Below are positions 18,301 to 26,583 of a DNA stretch of 64,000 nucleotides, piece by piece (position 1 is the first letter of the stretch; each line of letters starts with the position of its first letter). Where the stretch lies: positions 186,001-250,000 of the forward strand of contig NZ_JACBAZ010000003.1 in NCBI RefSeq assembly GCF_013391475.1. The letters are read 5' to 3'. Made by a program: the position numbers and the translations under genes. The DNA comes from Oceaniferula marina. Its GTDB lineage: Bacteria; Verrucomicrobiota; Verrucomicrobiia; Verrucomicrobiales; Akkermansiaceae. A model generated the notes under the pieces. The model saw only the letters and a program-made list of their open reading frames with translations, searched no databases and had not been told where the DNA came from.

Positions 18301-21300
18301 AGCCGTCGCCTTCAAAAGAGGTCAACACTGCGGGTTCTCTGAGAAGCAGATGGCTGCCACCCACTTTCCCTTGAAGACTGATATCCACTTGGGCAAACAG
18401 GCGCCCTTTTTCGATCCTCCACGTCTGCTCCATGGTATCGATCGAACGCACCTCATCGGCCGCTTTGAGTGAAGCGCCAGACAGCATACCAGCCAATCCA
18501 AGGCCGAGAACCAAAAGCTTCATCACCCCATCAGCCGCACCCAACGACAGAGCTTCCTCTTCTTCAGCCTGTTGTGTCCGTCGAGCCTCTTGACGCTCGC
18601 CATTCCACTTCGACCAATGACCGAAACCACGGATCAGAACCCACAATAACAGGATAACTGCCAGAACCCCGACCAAAATCAACAAACCAACAGCTCCACC
18701 GCGCTGGGCCAACATGCCGCCGGCAAGCATGGCTACCCCCAGCACCCGCAGCCAAAACACAGGCAAGGATTTAAAGAGAAGAGAAGCTAACAGGGTGATC
18801 ACACCGACCACCCCCGCAGCCACGCCCATCCAGGAAACCATGGCCTGCCACGGTGCGATGTTTTTCAACATCACCTGAACCGGAGCATCCGGGCTTACCA
18901 CTTGGGCTGTGATTTCAATCGCCGACTGATTTACCCGACGTTCAAGCCAAACCTCCTTCGCCAAGGTCCACGACAAGCAAATACTCAGGAACAAGCCGAC
19001 GGCCGCCAACGCATACAACCAGCCCGCCCGCTTTCCTCGGCGCAAACCAATCACACCAACAAGAAAACAAATACCGATCAAAAGCAAACGTAAGCTGCGC
19101 CCCTGCAAGCTTTCAAAGCCGGTTTCGGTCAAGGGCTCCTTGCGAACCCCGGCATCCGCATCCTCAGGGACCAGCAACCTGCCTTGCTCGGCCGAAACCT
19201 TCCAGCCGGCAATAATCACGGGAGCTGTCAAAACGGGTGCTCCAAGACTTACCTTTTTGCCCGAAGCCCCTTGCTCAGGCCGACTCCCGTAACGAACCTG
19301 CACTCTCACCGGTTGATTCGGATTATCACCCACCGGTAATGGCAGCAGGTACTGTTCACCATCCCTACGAGCGGCAATGCGCGAACCGTCAGCCCGTGCA
19401 TCCCATAGTTTGCTTGCCGAGGGTAAAGTCATACGCAATGCCTGACGGCCACGCGTGCGCACATAAAATTCAGCCACCGTTGTGACCTGACCGTCACGAG
19501 AAACCTTACTGGAGAGTTCGGCGAAATCCACCACCTGCTCCAAGGTTTCCCCCCGCTTGAACCAGGCAATATCAATCGCCAACTCAAATGGCCGGGCTGC
19601 ATACTGCCACGCCACCTGTGAGGGTGCAGTGGTCAACATTCGAAACTCCGCTGGCAACTCCTGGGCACTCACTTTAAGCAGCCCTGGACTAGTTTTACTC
19701 ACTTGATGATTCACCAACACCGGGCTCACCACTTCGATAAATCCACTCTCACTCTGCACATTCACCGGCCTCACTTCGCCCAGCGCCAAGGTTCCGCCTC
19801 GTGCACTCATGGCATTTTCATAGGTTACTAACAATGTTGCCGATCCACTCACTGGGGACTCGAGCTGCACCAGCACCTTGTCACCTTCGACACGTCGCCA
19901 CTGGCGCACATTCTGCCCTTCAATATTCACGTTGCCATAGCTTTCCGGGATCGACAGCTCCCACTGATTCACAGGAGCACCCACCACAAAATAGTTCAGG
20001 ACAACAGATCCGTAGGCCATGCCTTCCTTCAGGGAGTAAAGATGGAACACATCCGCCTGCACACTCTGCCCGCGGGCTTCAATTTTGATTTCTGAACGCC
20101 AGTCACTTTCTCTGAAACGATAACTTTGCTGCAGGTCCGTCATCTTGATCGGGAAGTAAGAAAGGGGCGTCTCACTCAGCTTCTCACTGGTTTCAGAGGT
20201 CACCCGCCACCCGGCAGCCGCAGCCACGCCCACATGCCCCCGGGCATTTTTCACATTGGGAAATTCCAAGACCGGCAATGACCACAGCCCCTCGGCAGGC
20301 GGTGCATTTTTTTCCAAGCGCAATTGAATGAGCTGCCGACCGGATACCGCCTTCTTAAACAAGACCTTGATATCCCGCAGCCCCTTTTCCACCGTGGTCC
20401 CCACCACATAGTCCGCGACCTCGGCACCATTCAACGCCGCCACCGCGTAGCCGTCCGGCACCCGCAGTTCCCACTCACGAAGCGGTGCCTCGCGAATATC
20501 CAACTCCATATTGGAATGAATCAATCGATCACTCTCGGTTTGCTGATAAACGACAACCTGGTTCAACGATACCTCAGGAAGGATTTGATCCGCACTTACC
20601 TTCCAATCATAATCTGCCGATGGATAACGGAAAGCAAACACCTGACGGGCATTGATTTTTCCTGACGGATACTTGTCCGGCGAAAGCTGCATCAATCCCT
20701 GCACCCCCGAAGTTCCAAGCCGGACCGCACCGGCATTCCTCAAGCGCAAAAAACCCGAATGACGAAGCACCCCGACCGGAGTCAAGCGCATGGGCGAAGC
20801 CGTCACGGGAAACGGTTGCAGTGCCTGCTGAGTGCGAATTTGAACCACTCCCGCATCTTTCAAGGGCAGACTTAACTGCACCTTCAGCACACGATCACCT
20901 GCCGCGCCCTCAGGTGACGGCTCGACTTTCCACCCGGCAATGTGAGTACCTTCGACATCCAACACCTCGCCAGCCCCCTGCATCCGCAAACTCAGGGTAT
21001 TGAGCTTCCCTTGTAGAATTTTCAATTGGAACTCACTCGTTTGCCGCATCAATCCGGCGCCCACACTCACATCCGTAAGCCCTCGGCAGGTGAAGGCCAA
21101 CTTGCCATCGCCCCCTTTTCTCCCTTTTTTCCAAGCTAGAAAACAATGACCACTGGCAGGTAAAAATGTCCGCCATTCATCAGCGCCATCACGATCCTCA
21201 TGACGCGGCATCAGAGCCTGGCCTTCCGCAAACAAGAGATCCTTGGCGAGCCCCTTGAACACCACCGGAACCACGGCACCTTGTGGCGTTGTAAAATCCA

Positions 21301-22267
21301 ACACATTCCACCCCTGCCATGAACCATGCCGGTCATCGATCCGTGCAATCATCTCCAAATTCACAGGGAACTCTCCCGCCCGGTCAAAAACCAATCGATA
21401 TCCATTCCCGTCCGGCCGCACATGCAAAGAATACGCCGCACCTTCCTGAATCCGGCTCACCGCAGCCCGGCCACTCAAAAAATCAATCCCACCTCCGTCT
21501 GCATCCGATACATATGCCGTGGCCGTGTATCTAAAAAGAGCACTGCCCAGGGCATCATCGATCGAACCTGTTAGTCGGGCGTTGCGCAACTCCACCGCCC
21601 CTGGTGCTCCACCCGACGGGTAAACCTGAAGATCCAATCCATGTTCTCCGGCCGAGGTAAACGTCCATTCTTTTTCCAGGGGAGAAAGTCCGCGCACCTT
21701 CGCGACCCGCGCATCCACACCACGAACCTGCACCTCTAACCTCGAACGATATCCCACGGCCTCACCCGGGTTGATCACCAACATGGACATCTTTGCAGGT
21801 AATGATTTCAGCTCATGTTTCGACTTCACGGTCAAGGTCATGGATTTCGGCCCCTGACTTCCTTTCACCAGCACAGGCTTGAGATCGAGAAAGCGTCGTT
21901 TGCCATCGGCCGACCTCCGCACCGCCCAATCAGCCAGCCCCTTGCCTGTCACGGAGACCACCTCACCATCACCAGCCAAGGCCAGGGTCATCAACTCCGG
22001 CCGTCCCTGAAGCACCTTGATACTGAGTGCCGACTCTTGCTCGACCCGACGCGCCGTCACCGTTGCCAAGGACTGCACCCCTGCCGTAAAAAACAATGCC
22101 GGTTTCGGCAATACCCCCTTGGCTGTCAGGGTCACCGCCCCCGCTCCGTTTTCATCCACCGATGCTTGCACACCTGCAGATGGTTGATTCTGGGCGCTCG
22201 CAAATCCTAACAGCGAAAACAAAAAGAATAAGGTTCGAATCATCATTTTCATAGCTTTTGATATCAT
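15308..22267 (-). CDS. Giant exported multi-domain membrane protein of unknown function
   Basis: A 2319-residue protein from ATG 22267 (22252 is an alternative; the longer frame to 22327 would overlap the upstream gene). It has a signal peptide ending near FASA. The N-terminal 1050 residues are beta-rich and contain repeated units: a pattern of IKxLQG, then GEVxxVxG and AxWxV occurs near residues 75-110 and again near 430-465. Several hydrophobic helices follow at about 1055-1260 (two separate membrane regions plus a signal-like segment before KAADE). A second beta-rich half follows, then a charged helical stretch near 2130-2250 and one C-terminal helix. I recognise no enzyme motif. It lies directly after a VWA protein gene and ECF sigma gene in the same orientation. 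It is probably an envelope-spanning or structural protein; function is unknown. Confidence 0.85.
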   Translation of the reverse strand: MISKAMKMMIRTLFFLFSLLGFASAQNQPSAGVQASVDENGAGAVTLTAKGVLPKPALFFTAGVQSLATVTARRVEQESALSIKVLQGRPELMTLALAGDGEVVSVTGKGLADWAVRRSADGKRRFLDLKPVLVKGSQGPKSMTLTVKSKHELKSLPAKMSMLVINPGEAVGYRSRLEVQVRGVDARVAKVRGLSPLEKEWTFTSAGEHGLDLQVYPSGGAPGAVELRNARLTGSIDDALGSALFRYTATAYVSDADGGGIDFLSGRAAVSRIQEGAAYSLHVRPDGNGYRLVFDRAGEFPVNLEMIARIDDRHGSWQGWNVLDFTTPQGAVVPVVFKGLAKDLLFAEGQALMPRHEDRDGADEWRTFLPASGHCFLAWKKGRKGGDGKLAFTCRGLTDVSVGAGLMRQTSEFQLKILQGKLNTLSLRMQGAGEVLDVEGTHIAGWKVEPSPEGAAGDRVLKVQLSLPLKDAGVVQIRTQQALQPFPVTASPMRLTPVGVLRHSGFLRLRNAGAVRLGTSGVQGLMQLSPDKYPSGKINARQVFAFRYPSADYDWKVSADQILPEVSLNQVVVYQQTESDRLIHSNMELDIREAPLREWELRVPDGYAVAALNGAEVADYVVGTTVEKGLRDIKVLFKKAVSGRQLIQLRLEKNAPPAEGLWSLPVLEFPNVKNARGHVGVAAAAGWRVTSETSEKLSETPLSYFPIKMTDLQQSYRFRESDWRSEIKIEARGQSVQADVFHLYSLKEGMAYGSVVLNYFVVGAPVNQWELSIPESYGNVNIEGQNVRQWRRVEGDKVLVQLESPVSGSATLLVTYENAMSARGGTLALGEVRPVNVQSESGFIEVVSPVLVNHQVSKTSPGLLKVSAQELPAEFRMLTTAPSQVAWQYAARPFELAIDIAWFKRGETLEQVVDFAELSSKVSRDGQVTTVAEFYVRTRGRQALRMTLPSASKLWDARADGSRIAARRDGEQYLLPLPVGDNPNQPVRVQVRYGSRPEQGASGKKVSLGAPVLTAPVIIAGWKVSAEQGRLLVPEDADAGVRKEPLTETGFESLQGRSLRLLLIGICFLVGVIGLRRGKRAGWLYALAAVGLFLSICLSWTLAKEVWLERRVNQSAIEITAQVVSPDAPVQVMLKNIAPWQAMVSWMGVAAGVVGVITLLASLLFKSLPVFWLRVLGVAMLAGGMLAQRGGAVGLLILVGVLAVILLLWVLIRGFGHWSKWNGERQEARRTQQAEEEEALSLGAADGVMKLLVLGLGLAGMLSGASLKAADEVRSIDTMEQTWRIEKGRLFAQVDISLQGKVGGSHLLLREPAVLTSFEGDGLRVSKLKQGKVHVWMLAVERDGLITGRATYEMALPKNRGDFMLPTGMASVQKLKAVIDEPGLELYSSAAVQTVRGEDTKRSVELVLAPLPQIAIGVRARGRDIDAEETKFYAEVANLYLPSPGVVDGIHQVTIRPSSGKVGSLTMKVPEGFTVGEVLAKEVANWRFDPGSRSLTVEVLPAQSRAFSIRVETQRGLKALPADTRLASMTVDGDAGETNMLGLAFGSEAQPGKITVDEMSAVNVDDFDRSLIPTVAGNKKQARGILHKVYRSASGVGSVNLQVAPVMPELRVVTSQELTLGSERTLLSAVIQANITRAGIFQLSFVVPEGMEMESLSGPALSHWTENDSKGKRQVTMHLNGRTIGQQQFALTLTGTPVGEQSEWQVPRLLLDDAVRQSGQLIVIPEKGIRVRAVNRNKVSRLNAQLNQSINVRVKQSGGLAFRILQSDWSLSLGIEQLEAWITASVLHEVTLREGQTRTRLSTIYQIDHAAVKSIQVVLPGLSDDEARTVRASGAAVKGISRLDGERWEIVFRRGVLGQVPVQIEYQRSADRGKGGEESILPAVLEKTKRSTYFVAVRTTGRLDMQADRPGHGWRRSDWAAVAAKLRNPADTSMPDLCYRLNDPEGPLKVTLKRHEMANTLKLRVTGGRMMTVFSPGGESLTSVHLDARVLEKTKLKVTLPQQAVLYNVLVNEASVNVVREGETHLFHVAPSSPDSDQASVSLVYSTPSGQGDIRLSAPSFNVPLESMAWDVLVPEGYRLDSYVGGFDLRGSQGVQDYHLDDYLSMISSKQSEEARQGVVSLQKASDYMKVGKRKEAAKELEKVTKNRSVDAASNEDARVQLFQLQTQQAVWGLNSRRQRMYLDNKAAGNGVKANDALEDAANSNPLFQGKQEFDVRQVDDFLRGNSLEEKQALKNIAKRLIGQQLATEPAPQTISTIVRGRGEVLRFTRGIQVEGDSSLGLELDIESTSGVKSSWVLMLLFGFGLVGAASMTRKVESA

Positions 22268-22304
22268 GGTTTCGTTTGAAATTGGGTAAAGGGATTGTAA
22301 ACAT

Positions 22305-25300
22305 TCACTCACTACCGACCTTTTCACACATACGGATCAGGTCCTGCACCTTGCGGTCGGAATGGTAATGGGCACGGAGCTTGCCAAGTGCTTCCGAAAT
22401 CATCTCAAAGCGAACCGAGCCGGCATCGGTCCCGTGTAGTTTTTCTCCCAACATCGCAGCCGTTCCAGCGAGCTGCATGGAGGCGGTGCTTTGATTAAAT
22501 GCTTTTGCCTGTGGCTCGTAACTCAATGGCCAGGATCGTTCCACCATGGCGCCGGTATTGGCATCGCGGAAGCGCACAAAGACTTCTCCCAGATCTCCTT
22601 CACCTCCGGGCATGACCTGTATCTGGTAGACCGCATTGCCAGCCTCCTCGGATGCCATTTCGGCAGCATCCACTTGATCGTTACGAAAGTCCTCCTTTTT
22701 CAAGCGATGCTTTTCAAAGCCCAACAACCGATACTTTGCCACCCGCTTCGGGTTGAACACCACCTGCACCTTCACATTTTTAGCTGCCGGACTCAGGGCT
22801 CCGGCCAACTGACGGGCAAACCCGCTGTCCGCATCCTCAGGCCGGTTGAGAAAATAATACCGCCCGTCCCCTTTGCGGGTCATGGCCTCAAGAATCTCAT
22901 CGTTCAGTCCTTCGGCCCCCACGCCACAGGCATCAAAGGCGATCCCCTCCTGACGCATCGTCTCAATTTCCCGAGCCAACTCCTCCGGCACGGTATTGCC
23001 GAGATTGGCTACACCATCGGTGATCAAAACCACACGGTCCTGCGCCCCGGCATGTCGTTGCCGTTTCGCCAGTGATCTGGCAAGCCGAAGCGCCTCCTCA
23101 ATATTCGTCCCCCCTTCACTCGGGGTATTCGCTACGATGTTTACCAACTTCTCCGCCTGATCCCCGGGGACGCGATCGGCCAGCAAGCGGGGCTGACGGG
23201 CAAAGCCAACCAAGGTAATTTTATCCTGTGGCCCCAACTGGGATGCCAACACCCGGATCGCAGCCAGGACCGAGGCCTCACGATCCGCCCTCTCCATCGA
23301 GCCCGAGTTATCCAACAGAACCGTGAGTCGCAAAGGCGTCGACCTCCCCAAAGCGGCCGTTTTCATACCAATCCGGACCAAGTTCCGCTGCTGTAAAAAC
23401 GGATGAGCCGATTGCTCAAGCGCACAAGCGACCGGCTCCCCACGACGCGGTGACGGGTCGCCGTAATCAAAGGCATTCACAAACTCCTCAGTGCGCACCT
23501 TCGACGCCTCAGGCCAGGTTCCTTTCTCCAATAAGGCCACTCTGGCCAGCTTGAACGAGACATCCGCAACATTCAGGGAGAAGGTCGAAAACGGCTGCAC
23601 CGATGTGCTGGTTTCCTCGGGCAGCGGGGCCGACGGAACAGACGATTCCTTTTTAGGTTCTTTCGATGCCTTTCCGGACTGTTTGGCTTTTGCCTTTTCA
23701 AATTCAGCCAAGGCTTGCTGATGTTGCTGGACAAAAGCAACCTTCGCATCTCGCAGGTGCCCCTCATACAGCTTTTTCCTATCTTCCATCACTGGCCCAG
23801 GAGGCAACATCCTCTGAGCCAGCTGATACTGCTCCACTGCTTTTTCATAATCCCCACTGGCATACGCATCCCGACCTAACAATAAAGCTTGATCCGCTTG
23901 TTTGACCAAGCTTGCACGCCTGGGGTTTTCTTTCTGAGCTAGCGATGAGGGATCTGTGGGAGCATTCAAAATCGAATCAATTGAATTCCTCGTTGTGGCA
24001 TAATTTCCACTGCGAATGCCACGAGTCGACTCCCTTCCTTCGGCATCTTTCCCCAATGGCCTCCAGGCAAGGCCATCGTCTGAATTGAGACTCAAAATTT
24101 CTCCATCCGCAACATACCCAACAGCATGCCAGCTTAAATCGTTTTTCATCTCCCCACTCCGCTCATTCGCAAACTCAATTTTCTTTGAAGCGTCCTGATA
24201 GTGATAGGCCGTATCCGACAGCGACAAGGTTCCCAACTGACCATTCAGATCCATTTCCAAAACCACGCCTGTTTTCCGTGATTCAAAATCAGTAGGGGTT
24301 GCCGGGGTCACGGGCATCGGGGCTTTTTGCATCGGCTTGGACTTGGCAAGCTGGTTCTGAAGCTCCGGCGGGTCATATTCGGTCGGAAATACCAATCCTT
24401 TCCCATCTTCTGCCCCGGGCTGTAACCCCTCATCCTCCTCACCTTCCACCGCAATCACACTTCCCCTGAATGCAATGCTCCCGTCCAACGACTTCTTTTT
24501 ACTCTCCAGGCCCAAACGTTTCTCCGCTTTCTGCAACTCACGCCGCACCACGCGGTCCCGGTCCGTATCGTCAAAACCTCCCCCACCACCATCACCCCAA
24601 CCGTCGCCAAAAGTGTCGCCATCACCAAAATCAGCCGATGGATCAGGCACGACCACCTCGGGAACCGGTATGGCCAATCCACTCGACGAGTTTGCCGCTA
24701 TCACTTTGGCCATCGACGAACTCGGGGCCGATGGCTTGCGCTCCACGGCCCGGCCCAAACTCTTTTTACTATAACTCTTTTTACTATAATGCACGGTAGC
24801 ATCTACCGGGGCTTCTGCTTCCTCCATCACCAACGCCTCCGATGCCAGGGCGGGAAGCGGCTCAGATAACGACTTGGGAGCCATGGGCTTGGCTGCCGGT
24901 GCTGCGACTGAGGGAAGGATCGGGGCCCGACCACCGTAATCCTCACGACCTTTGGATGCTTCCTTTTTTCCTTTAAACTGGCCACGACCAAACCTTCTTT
25001 CACCTGAAGCTGGAGCCTCATCGGCAAGCACGGCTCCATCCCAACCTTCCGTATTTCCTTCCGGGGCCCAGACAATGTCGCCCTTCTCATCATCTTTACC
25101 GTTCAGGTTGTATTTATCCCGAGGCGACCGCTTGACTGAGGATGCAGCCACCATGCTTTCTTCTTCCGCAGACTCACTTTCAGCCGCCTGATAAGAAATG
25201 ATTTCCGGAGTAAACTGGTCGACTTTCCGCAAGGTCGTTCCGAGGGGTGTCATCGTCCCGTAGATCACCAGACAGAAAAGCACACAGGCCGCAATGCTGG

Positions 25301-25616
25301 CCACCGCCCGCCAATGCGCCCGGGAGACCACCGCCGTCCTAACCTTCTGACGCTCCTGTTTCCGACTAAACGTCTGCCGCAAAACCGTCCGCCGCTCGTC
25401 GGAAAGCTGCCAATGCTCATCGGGTGCCGGTTTGACCACCTCGCCGAGCAGTTCATGCATCGCCTCAATCCGTCGCCGAAAGATTTGCAACTCCGGCTTC
25501 TCTGCGATGATTTGTTCTAGCTCCTCGACGTCAAACTCGCTGACTTCGCCGAGGACCAGCGCCGTGATCCTGGCTTCCAGCTCAGGCTCAATATAGGTAT
25601 GAAGGTCGTCAGACAT
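22305..25616 (-). CDS. VWA domain (YfbK-like) protein with anti-sigma-like N-terminus
   Basis: A 1103-residue protein. Residues 1-90 are acidic and helical (LVLGEVSEFDVEELEQII), like the cytoplasmic part of an anti-sigma factor, followed by one membrane helix at about 95-120. A long Pro/Ser/Gly-rich region follows, then a TPR-like stretch near 600-660 (ALLLGRDAYASGDYEKAVEQY). The C-terminal 400 residues are the VWA N-terminal segment, the VWA fold with intact MIDAS DNSGS near residue 768 and a TDG strand, and a C-terminal domain as in YfbK. It sits between the ECF sigma gene and the giant protein gene; the 37-base gap to the latter implies co-transcription. The arrangement suggests it senses or binds something outside and holds the sigma factor inside. 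An exact 15-bp tandem duplication (24760-24789) encodes SYSKK twice. Confidence 0.87.
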   Translation of the reverse strand: MSDDLHTYIEPELEARITALVLGEVSEFDVEELEQIIAEKPELQIFRRRIEAMHELLGEVVKPAPDEHWQLSDERRTVLRQTFSRKQERQKVRTAVVSRAHWRAVASIAACVLFCLVIYGTMTPLGTTLRKVDQFTPEIISYQAAESESAEEESMVAASSVKRSPRDKYNLNGKDDEKGDIVWAPEGNTEGWDGAVLADEAPASGERRFGRGQFKGKKEASKGREDYGGRAPILPSVAAPAAKPMAPKSLSEPLPALASEALVMEEAEAPVDATVHYSKKSYSKKSLGRAVERKPSAPSSSMAKVIAANSSSGLAIPVPEVVVPDPSADFGDGDTFGDGWGDGGGGGFDDTDRDRVVRRELQKAEKRLGLESKKKSLDGSIAFRGSVIAVEGEEDEGLQPGAEDGKGLVFPTEYDPPELQNQLAKSKPMQKAPMPVTPATPTDFESRKTGVVLEMDLNGQLGTLSLSDTAYHYQDASKKIEFANERSGEMKNDLSWHAVGYVADGEILSLNSDDGLAWRPLGKDAEGRESTRGIRSGNYATTRNSIDSILNAPTDPSSLAQKENPRRASLVKQADQALLLGRDAYASGDYEKAVEQYQLAQRMLPPGPVMEDRKKLYEGHLRDAKVAFVQQHQQALAEFEKAKAKQSGKASKEPKKESSVPSAPLPEETSTSVQPFSTFSLNVADVSFKLARVALLEKGTWPEASKVRTEEFVNAFDYGDPSPRRGEPVACALEQSAHPFLQQRNLVRIGMKTAALGRSTPLRLTVLLDNSGSMERADREASVLAAIRVLASQLGPQDKITLVGFARQPRLLADRVPGDQAEKLVNIVANTPSEGGTNIEEALRLARSLAKRQRHAGAQDRVVLITDGVANLGNTVPEELAREIETMRQEGIAFDACGVGAEGLNDEILEAMTRKGDGRYYFLNRPEDADSGFARQLAGALSPAAKNVKVQVVFNPKRVAKYRLLGFEKHRLKKEDFRNDQVDAAEMASEEAGNAVYQIQVMPGGEGDLGEVFVRFRDANTGAMVERSWPLSYEPQAKAFNQSTASMQLAGTAAMLGEKLHGTDAGSVRFEMISEALGKLRAHYHSDRKVQDLIRMCEKVGSE

Positions 25617-25744
25617 GGTTTCTTGGACTTAGGGGTTGGTAAAAAGGGAGTTAAAAAAAGGGTCGTTTAATCATGGTAAGGCATTCGCGTATCGTGAGAC
25701 ATTGCTTGTATTCGCTTTATCACGGCTATCAGTCGCTGGATGCC

Positions 25745-26329
25745 TCAGCCCCGACTCGAGCTGACACCGTATTTTTTCAAGGATTCGGACAGTTGTTTCA
25801 GTAAATGGTGTAATTTGTAGCCTACGGTTCCGGCACTGAGTTTCAGTTGTTCCCCGATATTTCCGTAACTCAGTTCATCATGGTATTTTAGTTGGATCAG
25901 TTCGCGGTCGGCCGCGGGGAGTTCTTCAATCAATATCTTGAGAGTTCCCATCGCCTCCATCCGGCCAAGCTGTTCATCCGGCTTGTCGCTCGGACTTTCA
26001 TTTTCGTCGGATGTTTCACTCAGGGATTCGCGTTGATGCTTTCGCAGGTGGTTCAGGCAGAGGTTTCGGGTCGCTCGATAGAGCCAGGCCCTCGGGGTTT
26101 CGATCGCCTGCCAGTGCTGATGCAGCTTGAGGAAGGCGTCCTGGACGATCTCCTCGGCCACTTCACGCCGAGCCACCATGCCATACGCGTAGCGCAACAA
26201 CGGCGACTCCTCGGCATCAAACAACTGCTCAATGCTGGGTTTTACGGCTCTGGATGGGGTCGGTCTCACATCTGGGGCTGATGGTTCAAGCTCACGACGG
26301 AGGACCTTGATGGATGGGCGGGCTGGCAT
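25745..26329 (-). CDS. ECF sigma-70 family RNA polymerase sigma factor
   Basis: A 194-residue protein. Region 2 lies at about residues 35-100 (LLRYAYGMVARREVAEEIVQDAFLKL, then PRAWLYRATRNLCLNHLR); region 4 lies at about 130-185 (LPAADRELIQLKYHDELSYGNIGEQL, then GTVGYKLHHLLKQL). The order sigma, VWA protein with anti-sigma-like N-terminus, giant exported protein on one strand suggests a dedicated signalling cassette. The gap to the VWA gene is 128 bases. The N-terminal 30 residues are Pro/Arg-rich and may be unstructured, or the start may lie further in. Confidence 0.9.
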   Translation of the reverse strand: MPARPSIKVLRRELEPSAPDVRPTPSRAVKPSIEQLFDAEESPLLRYAYGMVARREVAEEIVQDAFLKLHQHWQAIETPRAWLYRATRNLCLNHLRKHQRESLSETSDENESPSDKPDEQLGRMEAMGTLKILIEELPAADRELIQLKYHDELSYGNIGEQLKLSAGTVGYKLHHLLKQLSESLKKYGVSSSRG

Positions 26330-26448
26330 TCTCTGACATCATGCTTCTATCCCTATGACACTCCAGCCGCAAATTTCTTGGAAAAAAAATGATTCTTTTT
26401 TCAAGAAGCATGGATCCACCCACTCACGGGTCAGAGCAGGCATGTTCG

Positions 26449-26496
26449 AATACCTCATCCAATCATCAGCGTCTCGTCTGTTTTGCGGAGTAGCAT
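26449..26496. repeat. Decayed end of the 201-bp inverted-repeat element
   Basis: Positions 26470-26491 match the right terminal repeat of the element at 58746-58946 at all 22 bases (CGTCTCGTCTGTTTTG plus six more), and AATACCTCA at 26449-26457 matches the element at the same distance inward. The terminal bases are changed (TAGCAT instead of TGGTAT). Similarity fades to the left. It looks like an old, truncated insertion between the sigma and lpxC promoters. Confidence 0.5.
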
Positions 26497-26547
26497 GACC
26501 CCCTATCCTCCACACCCCATTCCCAATTACCCCATGGGGCAATTCGC

Positions 26548-26576
26548 TTGTCATCGGCGGGTTGGTAGCCTATGAC
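26548..26576 (+). promoter_or_regulatory. Candidate promoter of lpxC-fabZ, consistent with a leaderless transcript
   Basis: TTGTCA (26548-26553), 17 bases, TATGAC (26571-26576). The expected transcription start about seven bases after the -10 box falls on or next to the ATG at 26584. The longer frame's ATG at 26572 lies inside the -10 box and is therefore unlikely to be used. Confidence 0.5.
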
Positions 26577-26583
26577 ACCCCTC

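Noticed and set aside
22305-22327. Overlap of the giant protein frame with the VWA gene
   Set aside because: The extra 20 residues precede the signal peptide and have no start context; an in-frame ATG at 22267 removes the overlap.
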